Made by a program: the position numbers and the translations under genes | Shown here: one piece after another, positions 9,336-16,937 of the stretch | Numbering within the stretch: the first letter of the stretch is position 1 | Layout of the letters: the number at the start of each line of letters is the position of its first letter | Notes under the pieces: generated by a model | Database searches by the model: none | What the model saw: only the letters and a program-made list of their open reading frames with translations | Told to the model about the DNA's origin: nothing | Source of the DNA: Stakelama sediminis | Lineage (GTDB): Bacteria > Pseudomonadota > Alphaproteobacteria > Sphingomonadales > Sphingomonadaceae | DNA length: 64,000 bases | Assembly (NCBI RefSeq): GCF_014199335.1 | Contig: NZ_JACIJI010000002.1 | Coordinates: 124,001 to 188,000, forward strand | Direction: 5' to 3'

Positions 9336-9372
9336 AGAAAAATGGCGCCCCGCCGCCGGGACGGAGCGCCAG
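9336..9372 (-). terminator. Terminator-like hairpin between aldehyde and alcohol dehydrogenase genes
   Basis: On the minus strand GGCGC...GCGCC arms with a GC-rich interior (9343-9372) are followed by ATTTTTC (9343 down to 9336). It could attenuate transcription from the aldehyde dehydrogenase gene into the alcohol dehydrogenase gene. Confidence 0.5.
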
Positions 9373-9380
9373 CAGGAGGA

Positions 9381-10901
9381 TCAGAAGAAGCCGAGTTTCC
9401 TGGGGCTGTAGCTGACCAGCATATTCTTGGTCTGCTGATAGTGATCGAGCATCATCTTGTGCGTCTCGCGCCCGATGCCCGATTGTTTATAGCCCCCGAA
9501 GGCGGCATGGGCGGGATAGGCATGATAGCAGTTGGTCCAGACCCGACCTGCCTTGATTGCACGGCCGAAGCGATAACAGGTATTCGCTTCCCGGCTCCAC
9601 ACACCGGCACCCAGACCGTAAAGCGTGTCGTTGGCGATCTCCAGCGCCTCGTCCTCGTCCTTGAAGGTCGTGACCGACAGGACGGGGCCGAAAATTTCTT
9701 CCTGGAAAATCCGCATCTTGTTATGCCCGCGAAATACCGTCGGCTGGACATAATAGCCGTCGGACAACTCGCTGCCGAGATCGGCCGCGCCGCCGCCGAT
9801 CAGCAGTTCGGCGCCTTCCTGCTTGCCGATATCGATATAGCTCAGGATCTTCTCACGCTGTTCGGAGGAGGCCTGCGCGCCGATCATGGTTTCGGGGTCG
9901 AGCGGGCTGCCCTGCTTGATCGCGGCGACGCGTTGCAGCGCACGTTCCATGAAGCGGTCATAGATCGATTCGTGCACCAGCGCGCGGCTGGGACAGGTGC
10001 AGACCTCGCCCTGATTGAGCGCGAACATGACGAAGCCCTCGATCGCCTTGTCGAAATAATCGTCGTCGGCGCGCATCACATCTTCAAAGAAGATGTTGGG
10101 CGATTTGCCGCCCAGTTCCAGCGTGACGGGGATCAGATTCTCGCTGGCATATTGCATTATCAGGCGCCCGGTCGTCGTCTCCCCGGTAAAGGCGATCTTG
10201 GCGATGCGTGGCGACTGCGCCAGCGGCTTGCCCGCTTCCAGCCCGAAACCGTTGACGATGTTGAGCACGCCTGCGGGCAACAGGTCGCCGATCAGCTCGG
10301 CCCAGACCATGATGGACGCGGGGGTCTGTTCGGCGGGTTTCAGCACCACGCAATTGCCCGCCGCCAGTGCCGGCGCCAGCTTCCATGCCGCCATCAGGAT
10401 CGGGAAGTTCCACGGAATGATCTGCCCGACCACACCCAGCGGTTCGTGAAAATGATAGGCGACGGTATCATGGTCGATCTCGCCCACCGATCCTTCCTGC
10501 GCGCGGATGCACGAGGCGAAGTAACGGAAATGGTCGATGGCAAGCGGAATGTCGGCGGCCATCGTCTCGCGGATCGGCTTGCCGTTATCCCAGGTTTCGG
10601 CGGTCGCGAGCTTTTCGAGATTATCCTCCATCCGGTCGGCGATACGGTTGAGGATGCGCGCGCGGTCGGCGGGTGCGGTGCGGGCCCATGCGTCCTTCGC
10701 GGCATGGGCGGCGTCGAGCGCGGCCTCTATATCCGCGGCGTCGGAGCGCGCGATCTGCCCGACCGGCTTGCCGGTGACGGGTGAGATATTATCGAAATAG
10801 CGGCCCGATTTGGGGGCGGCCCACTGGCCACCGATAAAATTGTCATAGCGTTCGGCGAACGGCGCTTTCAGCGTGCTGCGTTCTTCCACGAGCATATCCA
10901 T
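9381..10901 (-). CDS. NAD-dependent aldehyde dehydrogenase (acetaldehyde/ExaC type)
   Basis: A 506-residue soluble aldehyde dehydrogenase of full family length. The NAD-binding [17 protein letters not shown], the glutamate motif [14 protein letters not shown] and the catalytic cysteine in [11 protein letters not shown] are present; the double-Cys CTC form is typical of the ExaC/AldA/AcoD branch acting on acetaldehyde and short aldehydes. It begins the operon with adhP and the DUF779 gene. A perfect palindrome lies 116 bases upstream and the GAF-Fis regulator gene just beyond it, suggesting local activation by aldehyde or alcohol. Confidence 0.94.
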   Translation of the reverse strand: MDMLVEERSTLKAPFAERYDNFIGGQWAAPKSGRYFDNISPVTGKPVGQIARSDAADIEAALDAAHAAKDAWARTAPADRARILNRIADRMEDNLEKLATAETWDNGKPIRETMAADIPLAIDHFRYFASCIRAQEGSVGEIDHDTVAYHFHEPLGVVGQIIPWNFPILMAAWKLAPALAAGNCVVLKPAEQTPASIMVWAELIGDLLPAGVLNIVNGFGLEAGKPLAQSPRIAKIAFTGETTTGRLIMQYASENLIPVTLELGGKSPNIFFEDVMRADDDYFDKAIEGFVMFALNQGEVCTCPSRALVHESIYDRFMERALQRVAAIKQGSPLDPETMIGAQASSEQREKILSYIDIGKQEGAELLIGGGAADLGSELSDGYYVQPTVFRGHNKMRIFQEEIFGPVLSVTTFKDEDEALEIANDTLYGLGAGVWSREANTCYRFGRAIKAGRVWTNCYHAYPAHAAFGGYKQSGIGRETHKMMLDHYQQTKNMLVSYSPRKLGFF

Positions 10902-11016
10902 GCCTAACTCCTCTCCATAGGTGCAATCGACTCAGGCGCCGTAATCCGGCGTCGTGAGAAGGAGTGTCCCGCAAGTGCCGTGTGCGCGAAAGAGGCGGGG
11001 AGCTGTGGAGTGCGGC

Positions 11017-11040
11017 ACCTGTCTCATGATTGAGACAGGT
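11017..11040. promoter_or_regulatory. Perfect palindrome, probable operator of the aldehyde dehydrogenase operon
   Basis: ACCTGTCTCA (11017-11026) and TGAGACAGGT (11031-11040) are exact reverse complements separated by TGAT. The site lies 116 bases upstream of the aldehyde dehydrogenase start and ten bases past the regulator gene, with no U-run, so a protein-binding site is more likely than a terminator. The nearby Fis-type regulator is the natural candidate to bind it. Confidence 0.65.
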
Positions 11041-11050
11041 CGGGCTGGTT

Positions 11051-12007
11051 TCAGGGACGCAGGCCGACGCGATCCATACGGCGATAGAGCGTTGCGCGCC
11101 CGATACCCAGTAATCGGGCGGCTTCGCTGGCATTGCCCCCGGCACGCGCCAGCGCCTGACGCAGGATCGTGCGGTCGCGATCCTCGAAACTGGGTGGCTT
11201 GTCCGCGCCCATGATCTGATCGACGGGGCAGGGGCGGTCGAGCACCGCATCATCGAGACCGAGACGAAGGCGCGCCCCGCGGCTGGCACCGATTACCAGA
11301 TCGTCGGTATCAACGGCGAGCAGGGCCGTGCCGGTGGGCGTGTCGTCGGCAAGGAAGATAATCCGGGCATCGGCGAAATGGCGGCAGAAATAATCGCGTT
11401 CGATCCGCCGCGCGGCATCGCGCACCAGTGCCGCGATCATATCGGCCATGGCCGGGCTATGGTCGTCGCGGCAGCTTGAGACATCCAGCGCTGCGACAAG
11501 CCGGCCATGCGGGTCATGGACAGGCGCATCCATGCAGCTCATGCCGGTATTGCGGCTGGCGAAATGCTGGTCGCGATGGATGACCACCGGCTTGCCCTCG
11601 AACAGGCAGGTTCCGATGCCGTTGGTCCCTTCGGCATCCTCGCCCCAGCGTCCGCCTTCGGCCAGTCCGACGGCGGTAAAACCGGCTTCGTCGCCATCCG
11701 ATATACGCCGTTCGAGGATTACGCCGCGCGCATCGCTGAGGATCACACCGCAACCCGACCGGCCTACCGAGTGAAAGGTCTGGTCAAGTACCGGCGCGGC
11801 TACGGCCAGCAGGGCCGTATGCGTTTCGCGTAACGCAGCCAGCGTGGCGCTGTCGACGCGTTCGGGCTTGCCGTTTCCTGACGGATCGAGCTTGTGGTGC
11901 AGGGCCGAACGGCACCAGGATGCGGCGACATGGGAGGTCGCAGCGCTACTGGCGGACTGTACCGTGTCGAGCACGATATCTTCGTGTCTGGGGTCGGTTC
12001 GGTTCAT
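11051..12007 (-). CDS. AcoR-like transcriptional regulator lacking the AAA+ domain
   Basis: A 318-residue regulator. Residues about 60-190 resemble the GAF sensor of AcoR-type activators (GVGRSGCGVILSD-like core, then EGTNGIGTCL and RNTGMSCMDAPVHDPHG), and the last 40 residues are a Fis-type helix-turn-helix (ALARAGGNASEAARLLGIGRATLYRRM). The central sigma-54-activating AAA+ ATPase with its GAFTGA loop, present in true AcoR proteins, is absent. The ATG at 12007 has GGAG six bases upstream; the ATG at 12022 does not. It lies upstream of the alcohol/aldehyde oxidation operon on the same strand and probably controls it, without needing sigma-54. Confidence 0.82.
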   Translation of the reverse strand: MNRTDPRHEDIVLDTVQSASSAATSHVAASWCRSALHHKLDPSGNGKPERVDSATLAALRETHTALLAVAAPVLDQTFHSVGRSGCGVILSDARGVILERRISDGDEAGFTAVGLAEGGRWGEDAEGTNGIGTCLFEGKPVVIHRDQHFASRNTGMSCMDAPVHDPHGRLVAALDVSSCRDDHSPAMADMIAALVRDAARRIERDYFCRHFADARIIFLADDTPTGTALLAVDTDDLVIGASRGARLRLGLDDAVLDRPCPVDQIMGADKPPSFEDRDRTILRQALARAGGNASEAARLLGIGRATLYRRMDRVGLRP

Positions 12008-12050
12008 CCTCAACTCCGGCATACAGCATGTGCCGAAGTTCGGAGTTCGT

Positions 12051-12067
12051 CAAATCCGTTGGATTTG
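12051..12067. promoter_or_regulatory. Palindromic motif upstream of the AcoR-like gene
   Basis: CAAATCC-GTT-GGATTTG has perfect 7-bp arms. Sixteen bases of it (from T12050) recur upstream of the soeA-like gene at 16848-16863. A protein-binding role is possible but unproven. Confidence 0.35.
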
Positions 12068-12075
12068 TGCCGACC

Positions 12076-12744
12076 TCAATGCTGTGCGAACAGCAACCAC
12101 GGCTTGGGGCCGCCGGTCGGGTGCGGCGTACCGTTCAGCCGGTCGACACGCAGGATTTTGATCGGCTTCAGGATCATCTGCCCCTTCATCACCCCGCGCC
12201 CGCCACCGCTGGGCAGGCCGAGAATCTTCTTCACGACATCCATGCCCGCAATGACATGGCCAAAGGCGGCAAAGCCCCGGAAATGCCCCTTGGCATCCAG
12301 GCCGGGATTGGCGCCGACCATGATCGAGAAATTGCCCGATGCGGAATTGGGATCAGCCCCGTGCGCCATGGAGATGGTGCCGTTGAGATGATGGATGCCG
12401 GTCTTGTCGGTCGGCTCCAGCGGCACGGAAGGCAGGATGCGTCGGGCGTCGGTGCCGATTCCGCCCTGAACGAAACCATGTTTCGGATCGCCCTTGCGGC
12501 GTGCGGTGCGATAGAAACGGGTGCCCACAAAACGCCCGTCATCGACATAGTCCATGAAGTTATGAACGGTTTTCGGTGCGCGCTTGCGATCCAGTGCGAC
12601 GGTGATCGGTCCCAGCGTGGTAACGATCCGTACCTTGATGATGTCGGGTTCCGCAGGGTGCTGCGGGCGGGCCTGCGCGGCGGTGAGGGCAAGGGGTGCC
12701 AGCAGGATGGCCAGCATCGACAACAGGAAGATACGCATGGCCAT
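12076..12744 (-). CDS. Exported peptidyl-prolyl cis-trans isomerase (cyclophilin)
   Basis: A 222-residue cyclophilin-type foldase with a signal peptide ending near TAAQA, so it acts in the periplasm. The cyclophilin core is recognisable from VRIVTTLGPITVALDRKRAPKTVHNF through TRFYRTAR, FVQGGIGT, GTISMAHG and FGHVIAGMDVVKKI. Several active-site positions of human cyclophilin A are altered, as is common in this bacterial group. Two methionines, at 12744 and 12738, could start translation. It lies downstream of the GH3 gene's terminator and is probably transcribed separately. Confidence 0.88.
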   Translation of the reverse strand: MAMRIFLLSMLAILLAPLALTAAQARPQHPAEPDIIKVRIVTTLGPITVALDRKRAPKTVHNFMDYVDDGRFVGTRFYRTARRKGDPKHGFVQGGIGTDARRILPSVPLEPTDKTGIHHLNGTISMAHGADPNSASGNFSIMVGANPGLDAKGHFRGFAAFGHVIAGMDVVKKILGLPSGGGRGVMKGQMILKPIKILRVDRLNGTPHPTGGPKPWLLFAQH

Positions 12745-12788
12745 CGTCTATCCGCGCATCGCGGGTACAGCGCAAGAGGGGAAAGAAG

Positions 12789-12817
12789 ACGCCCCGGCAC
12801 GCATCATGCCGGGGCGT
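12789..12817 (-). terminator. Terminator hairpin after the GH3 gene
   Basis: ACGCCCCGGCA (12789-12799) pairs perfectly with TGCCGGGGCGT (12807-12817), an 11-bp stem lying 13 bases past the GH3 stop codon. On the minus strand it is followed by a pyrimidine-rich CTTCTTTC rather than a pure U-run. Confidence 0.65.
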
Positions 12818-12829
12818 TTGTCATAGTGC

Positions 12830-15466
12830 TTACTCAGCGACGGGCGCGGTGCCGTCGATGGTGAAGGCGGCACTTGCGGTGGGCGCGTCTGTGCCCGGCT
12901 GACCGCCGCCGACCGACAGCGTATAGGCGCCGCCGGCGACCACGCGCTTGCCCGCTTCGGTGACGCTCGACAGATCACGCGGGGTGAGGTCGAAATGCAC
13001 CTTGCGGCTTTCGCCGGGGTTCAGATGGACGCGGGTGAAACCGCGCAGCGCCCGGATCGGCGCACCCGGCACTTTCGGGAAGCTGATATAGAGCTGGACG
13101 ATCTCGTCACCCGCCCGTTTGCCCGTGTTACGCACCACCGCATCGACGCCGAGCGGTTTGCCCGCCTGAAGCGTGGAGGCGGAAAGTACCGGCTTGTCAT
13201 AGGCGAACTGCGTGTAGCTTAGCCCGTATCCGAAGGGATAGAGCGGCTTGCCGGTGAAATAGCGATAGGTGCGGTTCTTCATCGAATAATCGTCGAACGG
13301 CGGCAGTTGCGCGACACTGGTGTAGAAAGTGACCGGCAGGCGACCCGACGGATTGTTCACGCCCGACAGTGTCTGGCCGATCGCGGTGCCGCCCTGTTCG
13401 CCCGGATACCAGGCGTCGAGGATTGCATCGGCGTTCTTCGCGGCCCAGTTCACCGCCAGCGCGGAGCCGTTCATCAGCACCAGTGCAAGCGGCTTGCCCG
13501 TCGCTTTGACCGCCTTGAGCAGATCTTCTTCCTGCGCAGGCATTTTCAGGTTGGTGCGGTCGCCGCCCGAAAATCCGGGAACGTCGACATTCATCTCTTC
13601 CCCTTCCAGCGCAGAACTGATCCCGGCGACGGCAATCACCATATCCGCCTTGCGCGCAGCCGCGACTGCGCGTTGTAGCGGCTGTTCGACGACGCGGTTC
13701 CATGCGAGCCGGATCACCGGCGTCTTCCCCGTCACCTGTTCGACGCGGATCGAATAGCGTTTGCCCGCATCCATATGAACGGACGCGGTTTTCGGCGTTT
13801 TGACGGAATCGGTGACCGCGACAACCTGTTTGCCGTCGATCCACAGCTTTGCGTTGCCGCCGCTCAGGCCGATGTCATAGTCTCCGGTAGCGGGCGCGGT
13901 GATGAAGCCGGTCCAGCGGGCGGAGCCTGTCTCCCCCTTGATGACGGGCTTCATGTCGCGGTTGAATTTGACTTCCTTGTCCTGGCGGGTGACGACGGGC
14001 GCGCCCTTGAAATCGCCATTGTCCCAATATTCTCCTTGCAGGCCGGGCTGACCGTCGGGACCGCTCAGCGCACTGGCCGGAACCGGTACCGTGGTACGCA
14101 GGAAGTTGGTGCCGGGTTCATAGATGATCTTCGCATTGGGGAAGGCGGCGCGAATGCCGTCCAGCGCCGTCACCGGATGCACCGGCTCGCCATTATAGTT
14201 GCCGAGCAGCACATCGACCTGATCGGCAAGCGGACCGACCACGGCAATCGTCTTCACCTGATTGGAGATCGGCAGGATGCCGTTATTCTTCAGCAGCACC
14301 ATCGATTCACTGGCGAGCTTGCGCGCCAGCGCGACATGCGCGGGCGAGTTCAACGCACTGTCCGAAACCTGCGCATAGGGTACTTTCGACGCCGGGTCGA
14401 ACAGGCCCAGCCGGATGCGCGCCTCGAACAGGCGGACCAGTGCCGCATCGACGACCTGCTGGCTGACCAGCCCCTGTTTCATCGCATCGAGATAGGGCTG
14501 GTAATCCTCGCCCTCGTTCTTGGGATGGTTGAACTGCGTGCAATCGACATCGACACCCAGTTTCAGCGAGGCAGCCGCTGCCTCCGCCAGCGTCTTGGTA
14601 TAGTGGTGGCCGCGCTGGATATCCGCGATCGCGTCGCAGTCGGACACGACATAGCCGTTAAAGCCCCAGCGCTGTTTCAATACGTCATGCAACAGGAAAT
14701 CGTTGGCACAGGCGGGTTGCCCGTTGACGGCATTATATGCGCACATCAGCGACTGAACCTTGCCGGTCTTCACCAGCGCGCGGAAGGCGGGAAGGTAGGT
14801 ATCCTCAATATCGTGCTGGCTGACCTTCACGTTGACTTCGTGCCGGGTCGCTTCCGGGCCGCTGTGCACGGCATAGTGTTTGGCGGTGGCGATGGTGTGG
14901 AAATAATCGGGATTATCACCCTGCATTCCGGTCACGAAGGCCACGCCCATCTGACCGGTCAGGAACGGATCCTCACCATAGGTTTCCTGACCCCGGCCCC
15001 AGCGAGGATCGCGAAAGATGTTGATGTTGGGCGACCAGAAATCGAGGCCCTGATAAATTTTATGCTCACCGCCAGCCTTTTCGACCTGGTTGAACTTGAC
15101 GCGCGCCTCGGTCGCGATGGCACCACCCATCTGCTTGATGCTCGCAGGGTCGAAAGTAGCGGCAAGGCCGATAGGCTCCGGAAAGACAGTGGCATAGCCG
15201 TTACGCGCGACGCCGTGCAGTGCCTCGCTCCACCAGTTATAGGCAGGGATGCCGAGCCGCGGGATGGCGCGCGCATCGTTGACAAGCTGCGATGCCTTTT
15301 CTTCGGGCGTCAGGCGACGGACGATATCTTCCGCGCGCTGTTGCACCGATAGCGCGGTGTTGCGGAATGCCGGAACATTGGCGGCGGGTTTCCTGTCCTG
15401 CTTGCCAGTGCAGCCCGCCATCAGAACCGATGCCAGTATCGTACTTGCAATCAATGCTCTACGCAT
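12830..15466 (-). CDS. Glycoside hydrolase family 3 lipoprotein with PA14 domain (beta-glucosidase/xylosidase)
   Basis: An 878-residue exoglycosidase that should release terminal beta-glucose or beta-xylose. A lipobox (LMAGC) ends the signal peptide. The GH3 N-terminal barrel includes KHYAVHSGPE and the nucleophile region NGYVVSDCDAI; the second GH3 domain follows from about residue 390, interrupted by a PA14 carbohydrate-binding insertion (GLQGEYWDNGDFKG to GLSGGNAKLWIDG), and a fibronectin-III-like domain closes the protein. This is the layout of many xylan beta-xylosidases. It forms an operon with the upstream Gfo/Idh/MocA gene (40-base gap), whose promoter carries a XylR-like operator. 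Confidence 0.92.
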   Translation of the reverse strand: MRRALIASTILASVLMAGCTGKQDRKPAANVPAFRNTALSVQQRAEDIVRRLTPEEKASQLVNDARAIPRLGIPAYNWWSEALHGVARNGYATVFPEPIGLAATFDPASIKQMGGAIATEARVKFNQVEKAGGEHKIYQGLDFWSPNINIFRDPRWGRGQETYGEDPFLTGQMGVAFVTGMQGDNPDYFHTIATAKHYAVHSGPEATRHEVNVKVSQHDIEDTYLPAFRALVKTGKVQSLMCAYNAVNGQPACANDFLLHDVLKQRWGFNGYVVSDCDAIADIQRGHHYTKTLAEAAAASLKLGVDVDCTQFNHPKNEGEDYQPYLDAMKQGLVSQQVVDAALVRLFEARIRLGLFDPASKVPYAQVSDSALNSPAHVALARKLASESMVLLKNNGILPISNQVKTIAVVGPLADQVDVLLGNYNGEPVHPVTALDGIRAAFPNAKIIYEPGTNFLRTTVPVPASALSGPDGQPGLQGEYWDNGDFKGAPVVTRQDKEVKFNRDMKPVIKGETGSARWTGFITAPATGDYDIGLSGGNAKLWIDGKQVVAVTDSVKTPKTASVHMDAGKRYSIRVEQVTGKTPVIRLAWNRVVEQPLQRAVAAARKADMVIAVAGISSALEGEEMNVDVPGFSGGDRTNLKMPAQEEDLLKAVKATGKPLALVLMNGSALAVNWAAKNADAILDAWYPGEQGGTAIGQTLSGVNNPSGRLPVTFYTSVAQLPPFDDYSMKNRTYRYFTGKPLYPFGYGLSYTQFAYDKPVLSASTLQAGKPLGVDAVVRNTGKRAGDEIVQLYISFPKVPGAPIRALRGFTRVHLNPGESRKVHFDLTPRDLSSVTEAGKRVVAGGAYTLSVGGGQPGTDAPTASAAFTIDGTAPVAE

Positions 15467-15506
15467 TCCTCAACTCCCTGGATTTGGTGATTGTCTGGTA
15501 TTGGTT

Positions 15507-16694
15507 TCAGGTGATGGCGGGCACATCGACGACGGCTGCGGGATCGACCGCGCGGCGATAGCCCCAGTCGGTGGCGATGGTCGCACCGTCCTTCGCCACC
15601 GATTCGAGCATGGCGTGCATCAGCCGCATGTCCTGCATCCCTTCTTCGCCGGGCGACACCATCGGCGCGGTGCCGCGCACGACATCGCCCATCCAGTCCA
15701 TTTCACGGGCGAACTGGTCGATTTCGGTAATGTGCGGGGTCGTCAGGTTGCCACCGATCAGTGACAGTTTGTTGCCATTGTAAAAGCAGCCGGGATCAGC
15801 AACCAGTCGCGTGGTCTCTCCCACCACCTGATAGGCCATGGTGCCGGGTTGCGAAAAACTGGTCGATCCTTCGCCGATCGCGCCGGAAGGAAAGCGCATC
15901 TGCCAGTTGATCAGATCCTCGACCGTTTTGAAGCGCGGATCGTCATGGTCGGTCCGTGCCCAGGCACGTACCTCCACCGGCTCTTCGTTGAGCAGGTAAC
16001 GCGCCGCGTTGATGCCGTAGATGCCCATATCGGCCAGCGCGCCGCCGCCCGACTTCGCCATGTCGAGCCGCCATGCGTCGGAGGGAATTTGCAGGCTCGT
16101 CTGCCTCCCCATATCGGTATGGACGATCCGGGGACGCCCCAGAGCCTGTTCGCGCATCAGGCGCATCGCAGTGAGATTCAGCGGTTCATACTGACAGCGA
16201 TAGGCGATCATCAGGTGACGCTTGGCTGTTTTGGCGGCAGCAATCATCTGTTCGCATTCATGCACCGTTACCGCCATTGGCTTTTCACACAGCACATGCT
16301 TGCCGGCTTTCAGCGCCCGGATGGTATATTCGGCATGCATGAAATTGGGCAGGACGATATAGACGATCTGTACCGAGGGATCGTCGGCGAGACGGTCATA
16401 ATTGTCGTAATTGTAAATCTGCCTGTGCGGCAGGCCGTATTGATCGGCGTAGCGTTGCGCCTTTTCGGGATGACCGCTGACCAATGCGGCAAGATGTACG
16501 CCCTTTGTGCGGGTCAGGCCGGGCAGCAACTGTCCTTCGGTCAGCAGACCGATACCGACCAGCGCGATGCCGAGCGAATCGGACCGCTTTTTCACGGGCT
16601 GCTGCAACGGTGCCGCGCGCACCATGGCGCCAGCGGCAAGCGCAGCCCCGGTCCCAATACCGAGTACCGTGCGACGTGAGAAATCTCCGGACAT
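15507..16694 (-). CDS. Tat-exported Gfo/Idh/MocA family oxidoreductase
   Basis: A 395-residue NAD(P)-dependent sugar oxidoreductase. The start at 16694 has GGGAGG in front and opens with a twin-arginine signal (FSRRTVLGIGTG), so the folded, cofactor-loaded enzyme is sent to the periplasm. The Rossmann motif is IALVGIGLLTEG, and LCEKPMAVT is the conserved EKP motif of the family. It shows general likeness to glucose-fructose oxidoreductases, but the substrate is unknown. It is the first gene of a two-gene operon with the GH3 glycosidase, suggesting oxidation of the released sugar. Confidence 0.88.
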   Translation of the reverse strand: MSGDFSRRTVLGIGTGAALAAGAMVRAAPLQQPVKKRSDSLGIALVGIGLLTEGQLLPGLTRTKGVHLAALVSGHPEKAQRYADQYGLPHRQIYNYDNYDRLADDPSVQIVYIVLPNFMHAEYTIRALKAGKHVLCEKPMAVTVHECEQMIAAAKTAKRHLMIAYRCQYEPLNLTAMRLMREQALGRPRIVHTDMGRQTSLQIPSDAWRLDMAKSGGGALADMGIYGINAARYLLNEEPVEVRAWARTDHDDPRFKTVEDLINWQMRFPSGAIGEGSTSFSQPGTMAYQVVGETTRLVADPGCFYNGNKLSLIGGNLTTPHITEIDQFAREMDWMGDVVRGTAPMVSPGEEGMQDMRLMHAMLESVAKDGATIATDWGYRRAVDPAAVVDVPAIT

Positions 16695-16742
16695 CCCTGC
16701 CTCCCAATATTGCGTGGCCACGTCGCAATGCGCGGCTTCTTT

Positions 16743-16758
16743 ATGCTAGCGCTATCAT
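16743..16758. promoter_or_regulatory. LacI-family (XylR-like) operator upstream of the GH3 operon
   Basis: ATGCTAGCGCTATCAT is a near-perfect palindrome centred on CG with the TAGCGCTA core. It matches the pattern of LacI-family operators and resembles the operator of the Caulobacter xylose promoter. It lies 49 bases upstream of the Gfo/Idh/MocA start, where it would overlap the promoter and repress. A second palindrome, CCAAGC-GAT-GCTTGG, lies at 16779-16793. Confidence 0.6.
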
Positions 16759-16848
16759 GACACGGGATTTCCTGTTCGCCAAGCGATGCTTGGTGTGGCG
16801 ATATTCGGCTGATATAAATAAGAAGAATATTCGATTGTTTTGACCATT

Positions 16849-16864
16849 CAAATCCGTTGGATTG
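16849..16864. promoter_or_regulatory. Second copy of the CAAATCCGTTGGATT motif
   Basis: The first 15 bases are identical to the palindrome at 12051. Here only the inner five base pairs of the arms are symmetrical. It lies 74 bases upstream of the soeA-like start. Confidence 0.3.
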
Positions 16865-16937
16865 ATGATTGGGGGGCGGGTACCATACCCATCGGCAAAT
16901 CGGTCGAGTGACCGGTCGTCTGAACGATTGGGAATTC

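Noticed and set aside
10902..11016. Sigma-54 promoter before the aldehyde dehydrogenase gene (GGCAC...GC)
   Set aside because: The GG to GC distance does not fit the -24/-12 spacing, and the nearby regulator has no AAA+ domain.
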